Shown: in pieces, positions 1 through 6,300 of the stretch
How positions within the stretch are numbered: position 1 is the first letter of the stretch
Layout: each line of letters starts with the position of its first letter
Source of the DNA: Chloroflexota bacterium
Lineage (GTDB): Bacteria > Chloroflexota > Anaerolineae > Promineifilales > Promineifilaceae
Assembly (NCBI GenBank): GCA_020353135.1
Contig: CP070688.1
Coordinates: 3,314,414-3,333,485 of the forward strand
DNA: 19,072 nt
Reading direction: 5' to 3'
Notes under the pieces: model-generated
The model's database searches: none
What the model saw: the letters and a program-made list of their open reading frames with translations, nothing else
Told to the model about the DNA's origin: nothing
Program-made: the position numbers and the translations under genes

Positions 1-432
1 CGCAACGCCCACTACACTTTCGACGACGCGGTGGCCGATTTTCCGCTGGAAGCTATCAACGATCGGCCGCCAAACGTGCCATACACGCCCTGGCATATCG
101 TCGAGCACTTGCGCATCGCCCAGTGGGACATCCTGGAATTCATGCGCGATCCGGCCCATACCTCGCCCGAGTGGCCTAAAGGCTATTGGCCGGACCCAGA
201 GGCAGCGACCGATGCCGCCGGCTGGTCGAATAGCCTGGACGCCTTCCGCGGCGACCTCGCTGCCGTCCAGGAAATGGTCCGCGACGGATCGCTCGAGTTA
301 ACGGTCGAGATTCCCCACGCCCCCGGCTACACCTATTTACGTGAATTTCTACTGGTGGCCGATCACAATGCCTACCATGTCGGCGAATTTGCCATTCTGC
401 GCCAGGTGATGGGCACGTGGCCAAGTTCTTGA
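1..432 (+). CDS. DinB-fold family protein, 3' part
   Basis: The reading frame is open from the first base and ends at TGA 430-432, so the N-terminus lies outside the window; about 143 residues are visible. A GTG at 31 is only an internal codon, because coding-like sequence continues upstream of it in frame. The visible part has the DinB/DUF664 four-helix pattern: a His in a WHIVEH segment (H32 and H36 of the visible part) and a C-terminal DHNAYH segment (H122 and H126), which together would supply the three-His metal site of this superfamily. DinB-fold proteins are metal-binding; some are thiol-dependent S-transferases or hydrolases, and most are uncharacterised. The substrate cannot be told here. 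Family assignment is fairly sure, function unknown. Confidence 0.8.
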   Translation, partial: RNAHYTFDDAVADFPLEAINDRPPNVPYTPWHIVEHLRIAQWDILEFMRDPAHTSPEWPKGYWPDPEAATDAAGWSNSLDAFRGDLAAVQEMVRDGSLELTVEIPHAPGYTYLREFLLVADHNAYHVGEFAILRQVMGTWPSS

Positions 433-470
433 CATAAATGTAATCCTGCCATAGGGCGGCGCTCAAAGGT

Positions 471-498
471 GTCAGCCCTCAACTTGCAGCCTTCAGCT
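471..498. repeat. Degenerate heptanucleotide repeat cluster
   Basis: Four consecutive 7-base units run GTCAGCC, CTCAACT, TGCAGCC, TTCAGCT, with CAGC at 473, 487 and 494. The register and the AGC core resemble the better-preserved heptamer array at 2177-2225. It sits in the 188-base gap between the DinB-like gene and the tautomerase gene, where nothing else is evident. Confidence 0.4.
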
Positions 499-620
499 GA
501 TACCTAAGGCATGATCCAGGAGTCAACAGTAACTGGCGCATGCCGACAACGCTCATTTGCTGCCAAAGCGGACACTGAGAATCCGTGTAAATCTACGTTC
601 TATATCTTTAGGAGCGATGT

Positions 621-986
621 GTGCCGATTCTGGAAGTTGAACTCGTCTTACGACCTGACGAACAGCTCAGTGGAAATTTGACCGCCAGCATTGCCAACGC
701 TGCGGCCGAAGTGTTCCGCTCCCGGCCCGGCCGCACTTGGGTCAAGCTGCGAACCCTGGCCCCCGAAGCCTACGCCGAAGATGCCGACGGACTACCCCTC
801 GAGGTCTACCCGGTCTTTGTATCAGTTCTCAAGGCGGAAATACCGCCGGCCGACGAATTGGCTACCGAAATAGCCGGCCTGACCCGGGCCATCGCCGCTG
901 CCTGCGATCGGCCGTCCCAAAACGTTCACATCCGTTACGAGCCCGCCGTAAGCGGCCGGATGGCGTTTGGCGGCCGCCTGGTCTGA
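621..986 (+). CDS. Tautomerase-family protein (4-OT/MIF-like)
   Basis: A 121-residue protein starting Met-Pro, so removal of Met would expose the N-terminal proline that is the catalytic base in the tautomerase superfamily. The C-terminal block NVHIRYEPAVSGRMAFGG resembles the region closing the active site in short MIF/4-oxalocrotonate-tautomerase-like proteins, and the RTWVKLR segment fits the second strand. The start is GTG 621, chosen because AGGAG at 610-614 lies 6 bases upstream and because it puts Pro at position 2; the ATG at 617 is out of frame. The gene stands alone and ends 9 bases before the stop of the convergent acyl-CoA dehydrogenase. The superfamily acts on keto-enol substrates and some members dehalogenate; the actual substrate is unknown. 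Confidence 0.75.
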   Translation: MPILEVELVLRPDEQLSGNLTASIANAAAEVFRSRPGRTWVKLRTLAPEAYAEDADGLPLEVYPVFVSVLKAEIPPADELATEIAGLTRAIAAACDRPSQNVHIRYEPAVSGRMAFGGRLV

Positions 987-995
987 CCACTTCGC

Positions 996-2159
996 CTAAC
1001 GCAAACCTGTCAAATGCCGGGCGATAACCATGCGCTGGATCTCGCTGGTGCCTTCATAGATCTCGGTGATCTTGGCGTCGCGGAAATAGCGCTCGACGGG
1101 CAGCTCCTTGCTGTAACCCATGCCGCCGTGAATCTGGACCGCCTCGGTCGTGGCCCACATGGCCGTCTCGCTGGCGAACAGCTTGGCCATGCTCGACTCC
1201 AGGGTATAGCGCCCACCTTCCCTCATGGCCCTGGTTTTGGCTAGCGCAGCCTGATAGACCAGCAGTCGGCTGGCCTCGACCCGAGTCTTCATGTCAGCCA
1301 GTTTCTGCTGAATCATCTGGAACTCGCCGATCTTGCGACCGAAGGCTTCCCGCTCGCGGGCGTAAACCACGCTGGCGTCCAGGGCGGCCGTGGCGATGCC
1401 CAGAGCCTGGGCGGCGATGCCGATCCGGCCGGCGTCTAGCACCGTCATGGCGATCTTGAAGCCCTCGCCTTCCTCGCCCAGACGGTTCTCTACCGGGCAG
1501 AAGTAGTTGTCGAAAGTAAGCTCGCTGGTGGCGCTGGCCCGGATGCCCAGCTTTGGCTCCTTCTTGCCCCGCTCAAAGCCGGGCCTGTCGGCCTCGACGA
1601 TGAAGGCGGTGATACCGCGATGCTTCTTTTCCGGGTCGGTCATGAAGAAACAGACGATGATGTCGGCCACCGGGCCCGAAGTCACCCATGATTTGCGGCC
1701 GTTGATGACGTAGTGACGGCCGTCGTCGCTGAGCACCGCCCGGCTGCGCATATTGCCTGCGTCGCTGCCGCTCATGGGCTCGGTCAGGCTGTAGGCGCCG
1801 ATCTTTTCGCCGCCGGCCACCGGCGCCAGGAACTTCTGTTTCTGCTCCTCCGTACCAAACTTGACCAGACCATGGCATACCAGGGAGTTGTTGACCGACA
1901 TGACCGTGCCGTGGCTGGCGTCAACTTTGCAAATCTCCTCCAGGGCCAGCACGTAAGCCAGCGTATCCATGCCTACGCCCCCGTACTCTTCGGGCACTTC
2001 GATGCCCATGAAGCCCAACTGGCCCATCTGGCGCACGGTATCGAGCGGAAAATCACCCGATTCGTCAAACTCGGCCGCAATGGGCGCGATGGCTCGCCGG
2101 GCAAAATCCCGCGCCGCCTCGCGCATCATAGCATGTTCCTCTGTGATGTAATCAAACAT
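996..2159 (-). CDS. Acyl-CoA dehydrogenase (short-chain/butyryl type)
   Basis: A full-length 387-residue acyl-CoA dehydrogenase, an FAD enzyme that introduces the alpha-beta double bond into acyl-CoA thioesters and passes electrons to an electron-transfer flavoprotein. All parts of the fold are visible: the N-terminal helical domain, the FAD-contacting YSLTEPMSGSDAGN and WVTSG segments in the middle, AFGRKIGEFQ and QIHGGMGY in the C-terminal domain, and IYEGTSEIQR near the end. The Glu of YEGT (about E369) is at the catalytic-base position used by short-chain and butyryl-CoA dehydrogenases rather than the isovaleryl/long-chain position. The start ATG (2157-2159, complement) has AAGGAAGG just upstream. 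No ETF or other beta-oxidation gene is adjacent, so the chain-length assignment (short or branched short) is inference. Confidence 0.93.
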   Translation of the reverse strand: MFDYITEEHAMMREAARDFARRAIAPIAAEFDESGDFPLDTVRQMGQLGFMGIEVPEEYGGVGMDTLAYVLALEEICKVDASHGTVMSVNNSLVCHGLVKFGTEEQKQKFLAPVAGGEKIGAYSLTEPMSGSDAGNMRSRAVLSDDGRHYVINGRKSWVTSGPVADIIVCFFMTDPEKKHRGITAFIVEADRPGFERGKKEPKLGIRASATSELTFDNYFCPVENRLGEEGEGFKIAMTVLDAGRIGIAAQALGIATAALDASVVYAREREAFGRKIGEFQMIQQKLADMKTRVEASRLLVYQAALAKTRAMREGGRYTLESSMAKLFASETAMWATTEAVQIHGGMGYSKELPVERYFRDAKITEIYEGTSEIQRMVIARHLTGLR

Positions 2160-2176
2160 GGTTCCTTCCTTTCCGC

Positions 2177-2225
2177 TGCGAGCTCTTAGCTTCTAGCCCT
2201 TAGCCTTTGGCTTTCAGCCCCCAGC
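2177..2225. repeat. Heptanucleotide tandem repeat array (7 units)
   Basis: Seven consecutive 7-base units, each ending AGC or GGC on the plus strand: TGCGAGC, TCTTAGC, TTCTAGC, CCTTAGC, CTTTGGC, TTTCAGC, CCCCAGC. It starts 18 bases upstream of the start of the minus-strand acyl-CoA dehydrogenase gene, so it probably lies in or near its leader, between it and the membrane-protein gene. Intergenic heptamer arrays of this style are known from other bacteria, notably the STRR repeats of filamentous cyanobacteria. Confidence 0.65.
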
Positions 2226-2260
2226 CTCAGCCAACCAGTTCCCTGCAGTTCCCCCAGTTT

Positions 2261-2284
2261 CTCCTCTGCTCCTCTGCTCCTCTT
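2261..2284. repeat. Octanucleotide tandem repeat CTCCTCTG x3
   Basis: Three adjacent units CTCCTCTG, CTCCTCTG and CTCCTCTT form a polypyrimidine tract on the plus strand, just beyond the stop codon (2291) of the minus-strand membrane-protein gene. Such a repeat is prone to slippage but here is non-coding. Confidence 0.6.
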
Positions 2285-2290
2285 CTGCCC

Positions 2291-3022
2291 TTACTCCTCC
2301 ACCCGCTCACGAACAGCCTCGTAGAAGACGGCGAAATCTTTGGCTGTAAGCTCGATACCTTCGGACCAACGCCGTTGTTCCGCCAGCCAATACGGCCCAT
2401 CTTTACCTGCGAGAACGTCAACTGGTATTTTGGGCCGGTCGGTCGACTGCCGAACAGGCAGCCGCCTGCGTTCATAGTAGTCGGCCGGACTGATGCGTTG
2501 AAACTCGCCGCCGTTTAGCAGCGCTTCGGCCTCCTTTTCCTTCATATAACCATATACGATCAGCTTCACCTCGTCTTGCTGAAGCTGGCAGGCCAGGCAA
2601 AGGTGCTTGGCCGACAGTCGTCGCTCACGGCCGCCGCGCGGATAGCCCTTCAGCGAGAAATACCAGCGAATGGCCCATACGCGGGCCGACCAGTCTATTC
2701 TGGCATGTTTGCCTTTCGGCAATGTAGCCTCTAGGCTACTGTCGTTCAGAACAACCCGCCGGCCGCTGGTCCAATAACGCTTCATGATCGACTCACCGGC
2801 GCCGGCCACCGCCAGGGCGATGAGCAGGGCCAATATACACGTGACGGCAAATGCGTAAGTCGACACAAACTGGCCTTCGAAGAGCGGACCGCTCAATATG
2901 GCGTTCACGATCAGGAAGGTGAGGGAAAAAGCGATCAGCACCGTGGCCATCACCCCGGCCCGAAGGCCAGAATGCTCCTGATCGGCATTAAGCACTATTG
3001 ATTGGGCGTCGGACGAAGTCAT
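2291..3022 (-). CDS. Two-helix membrane protein with cytosolic C-terminal domain, function unknown
   Basis: A 243-residue protein I do not recognise. Two hydrophobic segments lie at about residues 23-45 and 52-75, separated by a short loop, and the second is followed at once by basic residues (MKRYW, GRR), suggesting a hairpin with both termini inside. The following soluble part (about 165 residues) alternates beta-like stretches with charged ones, for example VVLNDSSLEATLPKGKHARIDW, then a mixed helical tail. The layout recalls small bacterial proteins with a membrane hairpin followed by a PH-like domain, but no diagnostic motif is visible and this is only a resemblance. It is transcribed in the same direction as the acyl-CoA dehydrogenase downstream, separated by 131 bases containing two tandem repeats, so joint transcription is possible but not supported. 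The start is ATG at 3020-3022. Confidence 0.7.
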   Translation of the reverse strand: MTSSDAQSIVLNADQEHSGLRAGVMATVLIAFSLTFLIVNAILSGPLFEGQFVSTYAFAVTCILALLIALAVAGAGESIMKRYWTSGRRVVLNDSSLEATLPKGKHARIDWSARVWAIRWYFSLKGYPRGGRERRLSAKHLCLACQLQQDEVKLIVYGYMKEKEAEALLNGGEFQRISPADYYERRRLPVRQSTDRPKIPVDVLAGKDGPYWLAEQRRWSEGIELTAKDFAVFYEAVRERVEE

Positions 3023-3313
3023 AACAACTCACATAATGGCGCTTCCAACAGATAGTATCCACAGTTGCATTTCTGGCAAGGTACCGAAAATGGCCTAAAT
3101 CTACTATTGTGGAAACCTACGAGTTTAGTACTATTTGAAGAGAATGAATGTGATGTTTAGGAACACTGAGGTTCCAGTGAATTATTGCTTGGGTGGCGGC
3201 CAGGATGTCAAGCTGTATTTTCTATGGGACCGGCGAGAGTTCGGTCTAGAAGAAGCCAGCTATCCGAAAGAAAGCAGCTATCTGACTGAGCAATCGCCAA
3301 AGGGAGGGCAGAA
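3023..3313. other. Divergent intergenic region / leader of the DUF11 gene
   Basis: This 291-base region separates the minus-strand membrane protein from the plus-strand DUF11 gene and must hold both promoters. The only firm element is AGGGAGGG at 3301-3308, a strong ribosome-binding site 5 bases before ATG 3314. A weak -35/-10-like pair (TTGTGG at 3107, TACTAT at 3129) lies upstream. A 5-bp hairpin GACCG/CGGTC occurs around 3230-3250, and a short direct repeat (AGC[C/A]AGCTATC) at about 3255-3285. No riboswitch class is recognisable. Confidence 0.4.
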
Positions 3314-6300
3314 ATGAATCGCGGCAGAACGTTAACCCTAGTCCTGAGTATTCTTTTACCCATCTTGCTACTGATCGTTTTGGGCCAAAACATGGTTCTG
3401 GCCGCCGGGGAGCCAGACCCGGTACAGGCGCGCGCGTCGAGCGACCAATCACCGGCCGAGACGGCGGTGACCGATTCCGTACTGGCCCCGCTGGCGGGTG
3501 AAGCAGACCTGGGAATCGTCAAGGCCGGCGATCCTGTATCCGTGATCGCCGGCGAAAAACTGACATACACGCTGACCATCAGTAACAACGGTACCACAAC
3601 TGCTACCTTCGTAGTGCTGACCGACACGCTTCCTGCAGGCCTGATTGACGCGGTTGCATCGAAGAGCCAGGGATCCTCATGCTCTGCCGGTCCGGATTTT
3701 GTCTGCCCGATGGGCGATCTGCCGGTAGGCGCCAGCGCCTGGGTCACCATAGTTGCGACGGTCAATGCCGGCTTCACCGGTACGCTGGAAAACAAGGCCG
3801 GGGTAACCACCGTCACGACGGAAACCAATACGGTCAACAACTTCACCTCGCTTGATACCGACGTACTGACCTCGGCCGATCTTTTCATCGGCAAATCCGA
3901 TCAACCTGATCCCATCGCTCCCGGCGACAGCGTTACTTACACGCTGACGATCACAAACAATGGCCCCTCTGACGCGGCCGGCGTCGTGGTGACAGATACA
4001 TTGCCATTGAGTACCACGCTGGTGAGTGTAACCCCCAGCGCAGGTGTGTCTTGCTCCGAAGGCGCCACGACGACTTGCAACCTTAGCGTGCTGCCGGCCG
4101 GCGACACGATTACCGTGTCAATTGTAGTTTCGGCCGATGAAGGTTTCACTGGAGTCCTGCAGAATGATGCCGAGGTCTCAAGCTCGACGCCCGATCCCGA
4201 TGACGGAAACAATACAGCCAGCGAAGACACGACCGTTCAAACGGCCGTGGACCTGACGATAGATAAGAGCGCTGATCCAGATCCGGCCGTTGCCGGCGCC
4301 AACCTGACTTATAACCTGGTGATCACCAACAGCGGCGGATTCCCGGCCAGCAATGTCGTCGTCACCGATGTGCTGCCGGCCGAGACCACGGTGGTCACTG
4401 CCACGGCCAGCCAGGGAAGCTGTGTCCCCGGCAGCACGGTCACTTGCACTCTTGGCGTGATCGGCGCGGACAGCACCGCTACCGTCGCCATCCAAGTAAT
4501 CGTCGACTCTTCGGCGACCGGAACGCTGGTTAACACCGCCAAAATATCAACCGAAACGAATGAAAGCGACGAGACCAACAACGACGTCGAGCTTGTTACG
4601 CCGATTAACATATCGGCCGATATGTCGATTGGCAAAGTGCCCAATCCAGATCCGGCCGTGGCCGGGGGCCTTCTCACCTATAGTCTGCTCGTTAAGAACG
4701 AGGGGCCTTCTGACGCAACCGGGATCACCGTCGCCGACACACTGCCTGTGAGCACAACCTTCGTCTCGGCCAATGTGATTCAGGAAGCGGCCATTATCCA
4801 GTCAGTCGACACCTCTCTTTGGGATCCCTTCAGTCCAGATCCGGCCGGTATCACCTACATTCCTTCAGCCGACCGACTGATGGTCAGCGACAGCGAGCTT
4901 GAGGAGGATCCCTTCAATCTCACCAACAATCTATTTGAATCCAGCCGTCATGGCGCTCTTGTCAACTGGGCGAGTACCCTAGACTATTCAAGGGAACCAA
5001 ACGGTCTGGCCTACGATCCTGACTCTGACACGCTGTATGTATCAGATGACGCTGTAGCCCAGGTACATGTGGTTCAAAGAAGTAGCAACAGCCATTTGGG
5101 CTCATTCTCGACGTCTGCCTTCGGAAATCCTGTCCCTGAAGGCCTGGCTTATGACACGCACCGTAACCATCTTTACAGCATTGACGGACAGTTCGCCAAT
5201 CGTGCGGTATTCGATATATCGCCGGGAATTAACGGCGATTTCTTGCCGCCAGGCGACGTCATCAGCTTCTCGCTGCAAAGCAGGGGAATCTCAGATCCAG
5301 AAGGCATCGCCTACAATCCTGAGACTCAAACCATTTGGGTCGGAGACTTCAGCCGCGCCCGGGTCATTGAGACCACAATAGATGGCACTGTCTTGCGCCA
5401 GATCAATTTCACGCCAGATAACATCCGAGTTTCGGGCTTGACGATCGCGCCAAGCAGCGCCAATCCAGCTGTGTTAAGCTTGTACATCACAGATCGTGGG
5501 ATTGACAACGACCAAAACGACGAAAAGATATTTGAAAACGATGGTAAGCTCTACGAGCTCGTCTTCCCATCAGCCTCAAGCCCAGGTGGTTCGTGTATCG
5601 AAGACGCTGCCGTCGTCGATTGCGACTTGGACGACATCCCGGCCGGCGAATGGGCGCTGGTATCCATCGTCGTCCAGGTCGACCTGCTGGCTTCTGGCTT
5701 CTTGACCAATACGGCCACAGTCAGCGCGGCGACGCCGGACGGCGACGCCGGCAACGACACGCACACCATCACCACCCCGATCACGACGACGGCCGATCTC
5801 AGCCTGACCAAGTTCGACGATCCAGATCCCGTGGCGGCCGGAGAACGTCTCACCTACACCCTGGTCGTCAGCAACAGCGGCCCGTCGATCGCATCAATGG
5901 TTAAGCTTGAAGACACTTTGCCGCCTAGCACAACCATTTCCTCCACCCACTCGAGCCACGGACTTGGCTGCGACGATAAACCGAACCTGGAGTGCCAACT
6001 TCTCGACATTCTGCCCGGCACCCAGGCGACAGTCACGATCATAGTCGACGTCGCGCCGAACGCGCCGCCTTCTCTAACGAACATAGCCGAGGTCAAGAGC
6101 TTGACGTTCGATAATCTCATGGCTAACAATTTCGTGTCGGAGACCACCACGGTGACGACCTCGGCCGATCTGGCTATCGCCAAAGCTAACTGGCCCAATC
6201 CGGCGACGGCCGGCGAGACGCTGACCTACACTCTGGTCGTCACCAATCTTGGACCCTCAGACGCTATAGGCGTGGTTGTTACCGACACCTTGCCCGGCGG

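Noticed and set aside
429..456. TTGACA at the end of the DinB-like gene as a promoter for the tautomerase gene
   Set aside because: No acceptable -10 hexamer at 16-18 bases spacing.
3135..3317. Small open frame of 60 codons whose stop overlaps the DUF11 start (ATGA)
   Set aside because: It begins with TTG or ATG lacking a good ribosome-binding site, has no recognisable domain and lacks the local codon bias. The DUF11 gene has its own strong AGGGAGGG, so coupling is not needed.
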